From: Peptostreptococcus canis
Lineage (GTDB): Bacteria; Bacillota; Clostridia; Peptostreptococcales; Peptostreptococcaceae
Direction: 5' to 3'
Length of the DNA: 64,000 nt
Assembly (NCBI RefSeq): GCF_014229965.1
Contig: NZ_JABGBW010000003.1
Span: 62,001 to 126,000 of the forward strand
In this document: positions 47,833-56,775 of the stretch, one piece after another
Layout of the letters: every line of letters begins with the position of its first letter
Position numbering within the stretch: the first letter of the stretch is position 1
Program-made: the position numbers and the translations under genes
Notes under the pieces: generated by a model
The model's database searches: none
Told to the model about the DNA's origin: nothing
Seen by the model: the letters and a program-made list of their open reading frames with translations, nothing else

Positions 47833-49365
47833 TTAGTGCTTAAAGTGTCTTATACCTGTAAATACCATACTGATTTCCAATTCATTACAAGCCTTTATTG
47901 AATCCTCATCTCTCATAGAACCACCCGGCTGTACGATTGCCTTTATTCCATATTCCGCAGCTAATCTGACACAATCATCAAATGGGAAAAATGCATCAGA
48001 AGCTAGAACTGCACCTTCAAAATTCTTTTCATCTTTATTATTTACTATTGCATTGCTTAATGCCCATATTCTTGAAGTCTGACCACATCCCATTGCAAGA
48101 GTCTGACCATCCTTTACAATTGCTATTGCATTCGATTTCAAATTCTTTACAACCTTCATTCCGAATTCCATATCTTTTAACTCTTGTACAGTAGGCTGTT
48201 TTTTTGTTACAACTTCTTGCTTTTCTGCAATAATTACATCCTTATCTTGAAGAAGAAGCTTACCATCAAGATACTTCATATCATACGTTTGCAAACTTTC
48301 TTCTATTTTCTTCAGTTTTAATAATCTTATATTTTTCTTCTTTTCAAGTATCTCTAGAGCTTCCGGTTCAAAATCATAAGCCACAACTATCTCCAAAAAT
48401 ATACTATTTAACATCTCTGCAGTAGCCTTATCTACAGTAGATGTAATGCCTACAATACCTCCAAAAATTGATATCTTATCTGATTCATAACACTTAGTAT
48501 ATGCTTCTAAAGTATTTTTTCCAAGCCCTACCCCACAGGCATTTGCATGTTTAATTGCAACTGCACAAACTTCCTTGGAATCTCTAAATTCTCTCATAAA
48601 TTCCAAGCATCCTGCAAGATCATTTATATTATTAAAAGATAGTTCCTTTCCGTGTAATTGTTCATAATTCAATATAGGATTTTTTGCATTAGGCTGAATA
48701 TATAAAAATCCTCTTTGATGACTATTTTCACCATATCTAAGTTCAGTTTCTTTTTCAAATGTTAGATTTAGGATTTCAGGATATTTATCGCCAACTACTT
48801 CTGCAAAATATGAAGATATAAGAGCATCATATCTGGCAGTAGTAGCAAAAGCCTTATAAGCAAACTCTCTTTTGTCTTCAATGGTTAAGCCACCATTCTC
48901 CAATTTTTCAATTACCTTTGGATAATCGGCTATATCTACAACTACAGTAACGTCTTTATAATTTTTTGCCGCGGATCTTATCATAGAAGGACCACCTATA
49001 TCTATATTTTCAACTATTTCTTCATGTGATTTACCACTTCTTACAGCACCTTCAAAATCATAAAGACTTACTACAACAATGTCTATTGAACCTATATTAT
49101 GTTCCTTTACAGTATTTACATGAGAGTGTAAATCTCTTCTATACAATATTCCACCATGAATATACGGATTTAGTGTTTTTACCCTACCATCAAGTATTTC
49201 AGGAAAATTTGTTACCTCTTCAACCTGAATTACATTAACACCATTTTCATGAAGTTTCTTAAAAGTATTGCCTGTAGATATTATTTCATACCCCAACTCA
49301 TTTAATTTTTTACCAAACTCTACTACACCCGTCTTATCTGTAACACTTATTAAAGCTCTTTTCAT
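47833..49365 (-). CDS. purH: Bifunctional AICAR transformylase / IMP cyclohydrolase
   Basis: A 510-residue enzyme for the last two steps to IMP. The N-terminal cyclohydrolase (MKRALISVTDKTGVVEFGKKL, FPEILDGRVKTLNPYIHGGIL, DIGGPSMIRSAAKN) is followed by the AICAR transformylase (RYGENSHQRGF, AIKHANACGVG, ASDAFFPFDD, a late VFTGIRHFKH). I choose the ATG at 49365, ten bases after GGAGG, because the frame's upstream start (49395) lies before that site. Normal length; folate (10-formyl-THF) is a substrate, linking it to the FolB-FolK fusion in this window. Confidence 0.97.
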   Translation of the reverse strand: MKRALISVTDKTGVVEFGKKLNELGYEIISTGNTFKKLHENGVNVIQVEEVTNFPEILDGRVKTLNPYIHGGILYRRDLHSHVNTVKEHNIGSIDIVVVSLYDFEGAVRSGKSHEEIVENIDIGGPSMIRSAAKNYKDVTVVVDIADYPKVIEKLENGGLTIEDKREFAYKAFATTARYDALISSYFAEVVGDKYPEILNLTFEKETELRYGENSHQRGFLYIQPNAKNPILNYEQLHGKELSFNNINDLAGCLEFMREFRDSKEVCAVAIKHANACGVGLGKNTLEAYTKCYESDKISIFGGIVGITSTVDKATAEMLNSIFLEIVVAYDFEPEALEILEKKKNIRLLKLKKIEESLQTYDMKYLDGKLLLQDKDVIIAEKQEVVTKKQPTVQELKDMEFGMKVVKNLKSNAIAIVKDGQTLAMGCGQTSRIWALSNAIVNNKDEKNFEGAVLASDAFFPFDDCVRLAAEYGIKAIVQPGGSMRDEDSIKACNELEISMVFTGIRHFKH

Positions 49366-49481
49366 CCTATAAATACCTCCAAAATCAATATCCAACTGTC
49401 TTACAATATCATCTTTTAAACAAAAAATGAATGTTAATGAATAAAACTATTATCAAAATTTTATTTTTTTATTTGCTCATA

Positions 49482-50075
49482 CTATTTATCTATAAACACA
49501 ACCCTGTCTTTTTTTCTTATTTTATCATCACAAAAATCTTTGACTACTTTTTTAAGAATTTTATGCTCTATTTCTAAGACCTTTTTTTGTAAATCCTCTG
49601 CTGAATCTTCGGGATAAACTTCTACCGTATCTTGTGCAATTATAGCGCCTGTATCTGCATTTTCATCTACAAAGTGAACAGTTGCACCGCTAACTTTCAC
49701 TCCATAATCAATTGCTGCCTGATGAACTTTCAATCCATAAAATCCCTTCCCACAGAACGAAGGAATTAGAGATGGATGAATATTTATAATTTTATTTTCA
49801 AAAGAATTTGTAAACTCAGAGCTAAGTATTTTTAAAAATCCGGCAAGAACTATTAGATCTACTTCATTCTTTTTTAATTCATTTATTATTTCTCTTTCGT
49901 CATTTAAAAATACAGCCTTTATATTATGTTTTCTAGCCCTTTCCAGTCCATATGCATTCTCTTTATTAGATATTACTACACTTATTTTTCCTTTGATTTC
50001 CCTCGATTCAATTGCATCTATAATAGATTGAAGATTAGATCCACCACCTGAAATCAAAACGGCTATATTCTTCAT
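49482..50075 (-). CDS. purN: Phosphoribosylglycinamide formyltransferase
   Basis: A 197-residue folate-dependent GAR transformylase. It has MKNIAVLISGGGSNLQSIIDAI at the start, LAGFLKILS, the active-site INIHPSLIPSFCGKGFYGLKVH, and SGATVHFVDENADTGAIIAQ. The true start is the ATG at 50075, six bases after AGGGGG; a longer frame from 50096 would run through the ribosome binding site. It lies ten bases past the purM stop. Confidence 0.97.
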   Translation of the reverse strand: MKNIAVLISGGGSNLQSIIDAIESREIKGKISVVISNKENAYGLERARKHNIKAVFLNDEREIINELKKNEVDLIVLAGFLKILSSEFTNSFENKIINIHPSLIPSFCGKGFYGLKVHQAAIDYGVKVSGATVHFVDENADTGAIIAQDTVEVYPEDSAEDLQKKVLEIEHKILKKVVKDFCDDKIRKKDRVVFIDK

Positions 50076-50085
50076 CTTGGACCCC

Positions 50086-51165
50086 CTAAAAATCAAATTC
50101 TACTCCTTCATGTCTGTCTGTAACACTTCCTATTATATAAGCTTTATCATCCATGAGCTCTTTATATTTATCTTCAACAAAAGGAACATTATCACTTTTT
50201 CTATTATTTATAAAATCTACTAATTTTTCCGCCTCTTCTTTATCTGTTATCATTACAAGCCCTATTCCCATATTAAAGCTTTTGTGTAATTCTCTTTTTT
50301 CAACTGCGTTAAATCCTTCTATCATTTCAAAAATAGGAGGTTTCTTCCAGGATTTTGCATCTATATCAAGCCCTAGACCTTTTGGTACTACTCTCACTAT
50401 ATTTTCCACTAAGCCACCACCTGTAATATGGGCTATAGCCTTTATATTGTGATTTTTTATAGAATCCAAAGCTAAATTCACATATATTTTTGTAGGAGTC
50501 AGTAATGCTTCTCCCAAAGTCATACCTAATTCTTCTATATTTTTTTCCAAACTCATTTTATATTCTTCTAAAAATATCTTTCTCACAAAAGAGAATCCGT
50601 TACTATGAACTCCACTGGAAGAAATTCCCACAAGTACATCTCCTGATTTAACCTGCTTACCGCTTATTATTTTATTTTTATCTGCTATACCTATTGAAAA
50701 TCCGGCTAAATCGTAATCATCTTCTCCATACATACCAGGCATTTCAGCTGTTTCTCCACCTATAAGAGCACATCCACTGATTTTGCATCCATCGGCAATT
50801 CCACCCACTATTTTTTCTATATGTTCAGGAACTAGCTTGCCCAGTGCAATGTAGTCAAGAAAAAACATCGGTTTAGCACCTTGACAGATCAAATCATTTA
50901 CACACATAGCCACCAAATCTATACCTACAGTATCATGTTTGTCGACCATTTGGGCAATTTTAAGTTTAGTACCCACTCCATCCGTTGAGGCAAGTAATAC
51001 TGGTTCTTCCATACCCATATAGTCTTTTAAAGAATATAATCCGCTGAAATTCCCCAAATCGCCAATTACATTTGAATCATATGTTCCTTTTATTTTTCCC
51101 TTTATCAAATCAACTGCTCTATTTCCCTCGTCAATATCTACACCAGAACTCTTATAAGTCAACAT
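50086..51165 (-). CDS. purM: Phosphoribosylformylglycinamidine cyclo-ligase (AIR synthetase)
   Basis: A 359-residue enzyme that closes the imidazole ring, turning FGAM into AIR with ATP. Visible family parts are YKSSGVDIDEGNRAVDLIK, VLLASTDGVGTKLKIAQ, GIDLVAMCVNDLICQGAKPMFFLDYIALG, GGETAEMPGMY and HITGGGLVENI. AAGGAG precedes the ATG. It follows purE by 46 bases. Confidence 0.97.
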   Translation of the reverse strand: MLTYKSSGVDIDEGNRAVDLIKGKIKGTYDSNVIGDLGNFSGLYSLKDYMGMEEPVLLASTDGVGTKLKIAQMVDKHDTVGIDLVAMCVNDLICQGAKPMFFLDYIALGKLVPEHIEKIVGGIADGCKISGCALIGGETAEMPGMYGEDDYDLAGFSIGIADKNKIISGKQVKSGDVLVGISSSGVHSNGFSFVRKIFLEEYKMSLEKNIEELGMTLGEALLTPTKIYVNLALDSIKNHNIKAIAHITGGGLVENIVRVVPKGLGLDIDAKSWKKPPIFEMIEGFNAVEKRELHKSFNMGIGLVMITDKEEAEKLVDFINNRKSDNVPFVEDKYKELMDDKAYIIGSVTDRHEGVEFDF

Positions 51166-51211
51166 TATTAAAATCTCCTTCTTAAATTATATAAATACCA
51201 ATCACCATTAA

Positions 51212-51685
51212 CTATCTTAAACTAGCATCATCCTCTAAGACCTTATCTGCCATTTCCCTTCTATAATCAGCTATTTTCTCTTTAAATTCAGGGAATTTTA
51301 TACTTCCCATCTGCATAGCCATCAATGCAGCGTTAATACTTGAATCTATTGTAACAGTTGCTACAGGTATGCCACTTGGCATCTGAACCATAGATAAAAG
51401 CGAGTCAAGTCCGTCCATTGTAGATGATTTAATAGGCAAACCAACTACAGGAATTAAAGATTGGGCTGCTACTACTCCCGGAAGATGAGCTGCTTTTCCA
51501 GCAGCTGCGATTATTACATCTGTATCATTCTTTATTTCTTCAAGAAATTCAGTCAATTCTATTGGAGTTCTATGTGCCGACAGTACTCTAACCACAACAT
51601 CAACCCCAAATTTTTTTAATAAATCGATTCCACTTTCCAACTTCGGATAATCGGATTTTGATCCCATAATAACTGCTATTTTCAT
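51212..51685 (-). CDS. purE: N5-carboxyaminoimidazole ribonucleotide mutase (class I PurE)
   Basis: A 157-residue protein whose start MKIAVIMGSKSDYP, RVLSAHRTP, IIAAAGKAAHLPGVVAAQSLIPVVGLPI and VQMPSGIPVATV mark class I PurE. It moves the carboxyl group of N5-CAIR to carbon 4. This class normally needs PurK, which is not in the window. I start it at 51685, seven bases after AAGGAG. It heads the operon, about 110 bases after the predicted transcription start. Confidence 0.95.
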   Translation of the reverse strand: MKIAVIMGSKSDYPKLESGIDLLKKFGVDVVVRVLSAHRTPIELTEFLEEIKNDTDVIIAAAGKAAHLPGVVAAQSLIPVVGLPIKSSTMDGLDSLLSMVQMPSGIPVATVTIDSSINAALMAMQMGSIKFPEFKEKIADYRREMADKVLEDDASLR

Positions 51686-52112
51686 TATAATTCTCCTTTT
51701 ACTAAAAATAATATTTATAATTTTTCTAAATTTCATTTTAAAAAACTTCTTTTATACTCATTTTTTTAACTATAGTTCTAAATAATACGAACTTTATACT
51801 AAAATAATATCCTAATATACAGACTTTTTCAATAGTTTATTTATTTTTTTTCAAAAAAAGCCCATTTTTCACGAACTTTATTTCTATTATCAATAATAAA
51901 TATTCTGTTTTTACTAATATATGCAATATTTATAATTGGGTTGAAATTTAAATATATATTTTAATACAAAATATTTATTTTTATAAAAACATCTTATATC
52001 AATTTTTCAATATGGAATATAAATAATTTTTATTGCTCAGGTCTATTAAAAATAAAAAAAATTGATATAATAAATACTATATAATATGATTATTTTTGAA
52101 AGGGGTAAACCT
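51686..52112. other. Divergent purE/yaaA intergenic region
   Basis: No gene seen in 427 AT-rich bases. It contains the purE promoter and the two PurBox-like sites (51787-51797 and 51871-51881). On the yaaA side a TATAAT-like sequence lies near 52064-52071. The remainder shows no clear motif. Confidence 0.5.
51787..51881 (-). promoter_or_regulatory. Purine operon promoter flanked by two PurBox-like sites
   Basis: On the minus strand TTGAAA (51832-51827) and TATTAT (51809-51804) are 17 bases apart. The identical 11-mer ACGAACTTTAT (plus strand) occurs at 51787-51797, just past the -10, and at 51871-51881, about 75 bases upstream of the start. Its CGAAC core matches the PurBox bound by PurR in Bacillus-type purine operons. 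No purR gene is present in the window. Confidence 0.65.
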
Positions 52113-52868
52113 ATGATTACTTTTATATCGCCAGCTAAGGGTTTTAATGACATTGATATATCAGGCACGTCAAGCCCTGAATACATAATTGAATCAAAAT
52201 CCATAGTTAACAAGCTGAAAACACTTGATGTAAATGAAATAAGTAAAATTATGAAAATAAAAAGTGAACTTGCAAAGCTAAACTACGATAGATTTATAAA
52301 CTTTAAATTTGATAAGAACGGCACACCGGCCATTTTAAGCTACAGCGGTTTACAGTATCAAAATATAAATGTATTCAGTTTAACAGATGATGATTTACAA
52401 TATGCTAATTCGCACATTAGAATACTTTCCGGACTTTATGGGATAGTGAAACCACTGGACTCAATCTATCCATATAGGTTGGAAATGATGACAAAAATAA
52501 ATATAGATGGACACAAAAACCTATATGAATACTGGTCAGATAAGTTATATAAATCATTAAAAAGAGCTTCTAATGGTGTAATTGTAAACCTTGCATCAGA
52601 TGAATACTCTAAATGTGTGAAAAAATATGTCGATGATAATGTAAAATACATCACCTGCATATTTAAGATTGAAAAAAATAATACCTTAAAAACACTTGCA
52701 ACTGCATCAAAAACTGCTAGGGGTAATATGATTAATTATATAATTAAAAACAGGATTGACAATTACAAACTATTAAAAAACTTCGATATTGATGCTTACA
52801 AATTCAACGAAAAACTTTCAAATGAAGATACTAACTTAGTCGAATATGTTTTTGTCAAAAAAATATAG
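52113..52868 (+). CDS. yaaA: YaaA-family peroxide stress protein (DUF328)
   Basis: A 251-residue protein of the YaaA family. Diagnostic parts are MITFISPAKGF at the start, FDKNGTPAILSYSGLQYQNI, ILSGLYGIVKPLDSIYPYRLEM, NLASDEYSK and TASKTARGNMINY. In Escherichia coli YaaA lowers free intracellular iron during hydrogen peroxide stress, which protects DNA; the biochemical activity is uncertain. I start it at 52113, after GAAAGGGG; the frame begins at 52086. It is a single gene on the plus strand, divergent from the purine operon. Given the neighbouring putative iron-storage locus, the iron link is worth noting. Confidence 0.93.
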   Translation: MITFISPAKGFNDIDISGTSSPEYIIESKSIVNKLKTLDVNEISKIMKIKSELAKLNYDRFINFKFDKNGTPAILSYSGLQYQNINVFSLTDDDLQYANSHIRILSGLYGIVKPLDSIYPYRLEMMTKINIDGHKNLYEYWSDKLYKSLKRASNGVIVNLASDEYSKCVKKYVDDNVKYITCIFKIEKNNTLKTLATASKTARGNMINYIIKNRIDNYKLLKNFDIDAYKFNEKLSNEDTNLVEYVFVKKI

Positions 52869-52900
52869 ACAATCATATTTATTTTTTAATTTTATATATA

Positions 52901-52940
52901 AAAATAGACTTTGAATTGAAACATATCCAAAGTCTATTTT
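52901..52940. terminator. Terminator between yaaA and the antiporter gene
   Basis: AAAATAGACTTTG (52901-52913) pairs perfectly with CAAAGTCTATTTT (52928-52940). T-rich sequence lies to the right on the plus strand (ATAATTTCTTTT). It separates two convergent genes and may work in both directions. Confidence 0.7.
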
Positions 52941-53044
52941 ATAATTTCTTTTCAGCAAATAATTTAATTAATATACTAACTTCAAAAATATATTTTCATA
53001 ACTTAACAATATTTATATACAAAAAGCAATATTCTTCGTAATTT

Positions 53045-54940
53045 CTAATTATTGAAATTTTTTTGAAACTTATCTCTTATATTTGTTAGTACCTTTTCAT
53101 ATTTCTCAAAACTTTCAAAATTTATTTCATTGTATCCCATTTCATCAGGAGGAGTAAGTGATACTATATAATCCCCTTCAGAAACTTTAGGTTGTCCAGT
53201 TGTAGTAAAAAATGTAATATCTCCGCTCTCAGTCATAGCAAGTATATTAATTTTTCTAAAATCCGATTTTTCATAATAATCTTTTGTTGAAAATTCACTT
53301 GTTATTTTAGTCGCTGTAAATTTATATCCCTGATTAACTAACTCAACCAGGTTTAAATAAGTAGCTCTATAATCGCCTAACCTAGTCGATTGTATATGTC
53401 TAAGTTCCTTAAATTCATTTTTTATTTTATCTCCTAATACATTTACTATACATACATTATTTCTACCAAATCTACCCGTAAATTCATTGGCAACCATAAT
53501 ATTATAAAGAGGTATTGGAGTATTTAATAACATATTTTTATATATAACCAAATCTAAATTATAGTTAGCAACTTCATATAATATTTCCCCTCTATGATGC
53601 TCTATATCCATTTCAATAGCATGCTTTAAATGATATTCACTATATTCTACAATTAAAACCGGAATATCTACAGTAGCCAAAAAATCAGCTAATGCCACAG
53701 AAAATTTATTAGAACCCACAATTATCAGCCCCGGTTTGCCATCATGTGCAACACCTAATTTTTTTGCTAATGGTTGTATGGAAAATCCATGGGCAAAAAC
53801 CGTTACTATTACAAGGGCAAATGTCAATGCCAACAATATTTCGGCATCCTTATATCCTTGTGCTACAAGTAAATTCGAAAAATACCCTGTAACTGTAAGC
53901 GCTACTATACCTCTTGGAGCTATCCATCCTACTAATGCCTTTTCTTGCAAAGTTATATCTGTGCCTATAGTTGAAATCCAAATTGACAAAGGCCTTACTA
54001 CAAATAACATGGATAATACAAACAATATTATCCTTGGTTCAAATACACTGATTAATATTTCTCTAGATAAAGAGGCCGTAAGCATTATAAATACAGATGA
54101 AGTGAGCAATATCGATATATTTTCATTAAAATGAAGTATATCATTAATTTCGCTTATTTTCATATTACCCATTGCCACACCCAGCACAGTAACAGCCAAT
54201 AAACCTGTTTCATGAGATATTAATTCGCTTAAAGTGAATACTCCTATAACAATTGCCAACACTATAGCGGGCTTTAAGTATTCCGGAAAATAATGTTCTC
54301 TAAGAGCAATACTCATAAACTTAGCAGCGAAATAACCTATTATCACAGCTGCTACTACTCCTAGCATGAAATGAATAAGAATCTTTACATCACTACCCCC
54401 GGATGATGAAATTACCCTTGCTAACTCAAGAGAAAAAACTGCTAGTATGGCTCCTAAAGGATCAACCAATATCCCTTCCCACTTTAATATGGCAGATACT
54501 CTTTTATCCAACTTTGCTTGTCTCAACAAAGGAAGAATAACGGTAGGACCTGTAACTATTAGTATCGCTCCTATTACCAAAGATGTAGTAATAGAAAGAT
54601 CTGCAATAAAATGTGCAGCCAAACTTCCTAAAATCCAAGCTATAAAAGCACCGAATATTACTATTCTTTTTATAGTGAATTTTGTGTCCTCTATTTCCTC
54701 AAAATTCAAAGATAAGCTACCCTCAAATAAAATCAATGCCACTGATAATGAAATAATTGTCTTATACATGCCTTCTCCAATTATTTCAGAAGGTATTATA
54801 ATATTAAATAGTGGACCGATTATTAAACCACACAAACTCATTATTACTATTGCGGGTTTTGATATTTTCCATGCTACCCATTGTGATAATATACCTAAAA
54901 AAATTATCAAAGCAATTGCCGTAGTGGTTGTAAAAGTCAT
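53045..54940 (-). CDS. CPA1-type cation:proton antiporter with C-terminal RCK-like domain
   Basis: A 631-residue protein. About twelve membrane helices (residues 1-390) form a NhaP-type exchanger, including LIVTGPTVILPLLRQ and the ion-site region EGILVDPLGAILAVFSLE. A TrkA-N/RCK-like domain follows from about 395 (LIIVGSNKFSVALADFLATVDIPVLIVE), then a possible TrkA-C-like end. The usual GxGxxG of the nucleotide site is altered (VGSNKFS), so ligand binding may differ. It exports sodium or potassium in exchange for protons at the cell membrane, for pH and salt balance. AGGGGG precedes the ATG; it follows the nitroreductase gene by three bases. Confidence 0.9.
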   Translation of the reverse strand: MTFTTTTAIALIIFLGILSQWVAWKISKPAIVIMSLCGLIIGPLFNIIIPSEIIGEGMYKTIISLSVALILFEGSLSLNFEEIEDTKFTIKRIVIFGAFIAWILGSLAAHFIADLSITTSLVIGAILIVTGPTVILPLLRQAKLDKRVSAILKWEGILVDPLGAILAVFSLELARVISSSGGSDVKILIHFMLGVVAAVIIGYFAAKFMSIALREHYFPEYLKPAIVLAIVIGVFTLSELISHETGLLAVTVLGVAMGNMKISEINDILHFNENISILLTSSVFIMLTASLSREILISVFEPRIILFVLSMLFVVRPLSIWISTIGTDITLQEKALVGWIAPRGIVALTVTGYFSNLLVAQGYKDAEILLALTFALVIVTVFAHGFSIQPLAKKLGVAHDGKPGLIIVGSNKFSVALADFLATVDIPVLIVEYSEYHLKHAIEMDIEHHRGEILYEVANYNLDLVIYKNMLLNTPIPLYNIMVANEFTGRFGRNNVCIVNVLGDKIKNEFKELRHIQSTRLGDYRATYLNLVELVNQGYKFTATKITSEFSTKDYYEKSDFRKINILAMTESGDITFFTTTGQPKVSEGDYIVSLTPPDEMGYNEINFESFEKYEKVLTNIRDKFQKNFNN

Positions 54941-54943
54941 AAA

Positions 54944-55516
54944 CTACCCCCTGTCCGTCTCTCCATTAAAAATAATTGGATGCTTTCGTTTTGGTGGTTT
55001 GGATTCTTTGGATATATATCCCATTATAAGGGATGAAACTACTTCATAGTTTTCAGGAACACCATATTTTTCCTTAATTTCTAATTTATTCAATATATGC
55101 TCCCCAAATCCTATCCAACAAGTTCCTATACCTTTGCTGAATGCCGCCAAAATAATATTCTCCGTGACACAAGAGCAATCTTCCTTATACCAATGTGCTG
55201 ATTTATCTCCATAGACCACAACTAAATTTTCTGCATCATAGAAAATATTATATTCCGGATCTCTAAACCATTCTTCATATTTCTTAAAATGAGGCAAATC
55301 ATCTATCATTTCAAGAATGTCTCTTTTGGCAATATTTGAAATTTCTTTCAACTCTTTTTTATCTTGAATTATAACGAACCCCCATGGTTCTCTCATTTGT
55401 GCTGTTGGAGCACACACACTTATTTCCAAAAGTTCCTTAATTATGTCATATTCTAATTTTTTATCAGAAAATTTTCTGTAACTCCTTCTATTTTTTATAC
55501 ATTCTAATATTTCCAT
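54944..55516 (-). CDS. Nitroreductase-family flavoprotein
   Basis: A 190-residue single nitroreductase domain. The start MEILECIKNRRSYRKFSD supplies the FMN-phosphate-binding RRSYR. VCAPTAQMREPWGFVII and GTCWIGFGEH are core parts. Such enzymes use FMN and NAD(P)H to reduce nitro compounds, quinones or disulfide-like substrates; the natural substrate cannot be told. AGGAG precedes the ATG. It is only three bases before the antiporter gene and probably co-transcribed. Confidence 0.93.
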   Translation of the reverse strand: MEILECIKNRRSYRKFSDKKLEYDIIKELLEISVCAPTAQMREPWGFVIIQDKKELKEISNIAKRDILEMIDDLPHFKKYEEWFRDPEYNIFYDAENLVVVYGDKSAHWYKEDCSCVTENIILAAFSKGIGTCWIGFGEHILNKLEIKEKYGVPENYEVVSSLIMGYISKESKPPKRKHPIIFNGETDRG

Positions 55517-55581
55517 AGATATCCTCCATAAATTATTTAATCAAAATGTTACATTTTTCTTATATTTTCAACATAAAAATC

Positions 55582-56658
55582 TTATCTTATTGTTCCATTT
55601 AAGGTATTATACGATATCCAACCGGCAGTATACTTATTTTTACTTGAAGAATATGTTATTTTACACCAGATTCTTGAATCACTTTCTATATGAGTCTCTT
55701 CTATATAAACGCTATCGCCCTTTTCCAAATTATCCATGATTTCAGATTCCCTAGACGGTTCTTTCCTTACATTTGCCTTGATAGAAGTAATAAACTGTTC
55801 TGTTCCTACTATTGATTTCGATTTATCATAGAGATTTTTACTCTTCCTGGATGCGATTTTTTTCAAATTTTCCTCCTCAGAAGGCGAAAGTTTTTCTTTT
55901 TCATCAGCACTCTTATTCAACGATATTCTTTCTTTTAATTTGATGGCGGGCTTATATTCCGGTAATACGTTTACCATTTTATTTATTTCGGACAAAGCAA
56001 ATTCATGTTCTCCAATATCTTGCTTTGTTGATATTTCTTCAATCCATTCTTTAGATGCAATATCTAACATAGAATTCATTTCTTTAATGGTTTTATCATC
56101 TGTGGAACTTATAGTAAGTAAAACTTCAATTGCCCCCTCATAATCTTGAATTTCTATATTATTTTTTGCTTCTTTTAAGAGCTCAATATTTTCAAAATTT
56201 CTGGACATATATTTATAACTTTGACTATATTTTTGTTCTCCGGTCTGCTCAAATAATTTTCTATATGTATCTGCTGCCGCTTTATAATTTCTATCTTCAA
56301 TGTATTGTTCGGCCTCTCTTTCTAAAGATGAAATCCTTGATAGATGCCTTACCAAAACAAAACTAAATATAGAAATACTTACTATAACGAATGTTGAAAC
56401 TATAATAAATATATTCTTTCTTTTCTTTTTATGATTCTCATTTTGTTTTATATATGATTCAAATTCGTCATTATATTCACTATCGGAGTTATTTTCTTTA
56501 GATGTTTCAGACTGTTTTTCCAAAAAATCATTTGCTAACTCAGGATCATCCAATAGTCTTCTAGTCTCTTTATTGAATTTTATCTCTTGTGTGTCCTGAC
56601 TTAAATCTTTACTATCAATCATCCTATGTTCATTAATATTTCTATCTTTCCATCTCAT
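55582..56658 (-). CDS. Single-pass membrane protein with TPR-like and SH3 domains
   Basis: A 358-residue protein with an acidic N-terminal cytoplasmic region (1-75), a basic stop (HKKKRKN), one membrane helix (IFIIVSTFVIVSISIFSFVLV) and an outer part. The outer part has TPR-like helices (AEQYIEDRNYKAAADTYRKLFEQTG, QDYEGAIEVLLTIS) and a C-terminal bacterial SH3 domain (ITSIKANVRKEPSRESEIMDNLEKGDSVYIEE). SH3_3-type domains often bind peptidoglycan. A wall-facing scaffold or sensor is likely, but no function is known to me. AAAGGAGG precedes the ATG. Single gene. Confidence 0.82.
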   Translation of the reverse strand: MRWKDRNINEHRMIDSKDLSQDTQEIKFNKETRRLLDDPELANDFLEKQSETSKENNSDSEYNDEFESYIKQNENHKKKRKNIFIIVSTFVIVSISIFSFVLVRHLSRISSLEREAEQYIEDRNYKAAADTYRKLFEQTGEQKYSQSYKYMSRNFENIELLKEAKNNIEIQDYEGAIEVLLTISSTDDKTIKEMNSMLDIASKEWIEEISTKQDIGEHEFALSEINKMVNVLPEYKPAIKLKERISLNKSADEKEKLSPSEEENLKKIASRKSKNLYDKSKSIVGTEQFITSIKANVRKEPSRESEIMDNLEKGDSVYIEETHIESDSRIWCKITYSSSKNKYTAGWISYNTLNGTIR

Positions 56659-56775
56659 AAAATACCTCCTTTCAAAATTTTAAAATCAATATCCAATGAT
56701 ATTTTTTAATATATAAAGTATCATCCCACTTACTATAATACTCTTTTCTTACTTATTTCTCAACATCTTAAAAGG

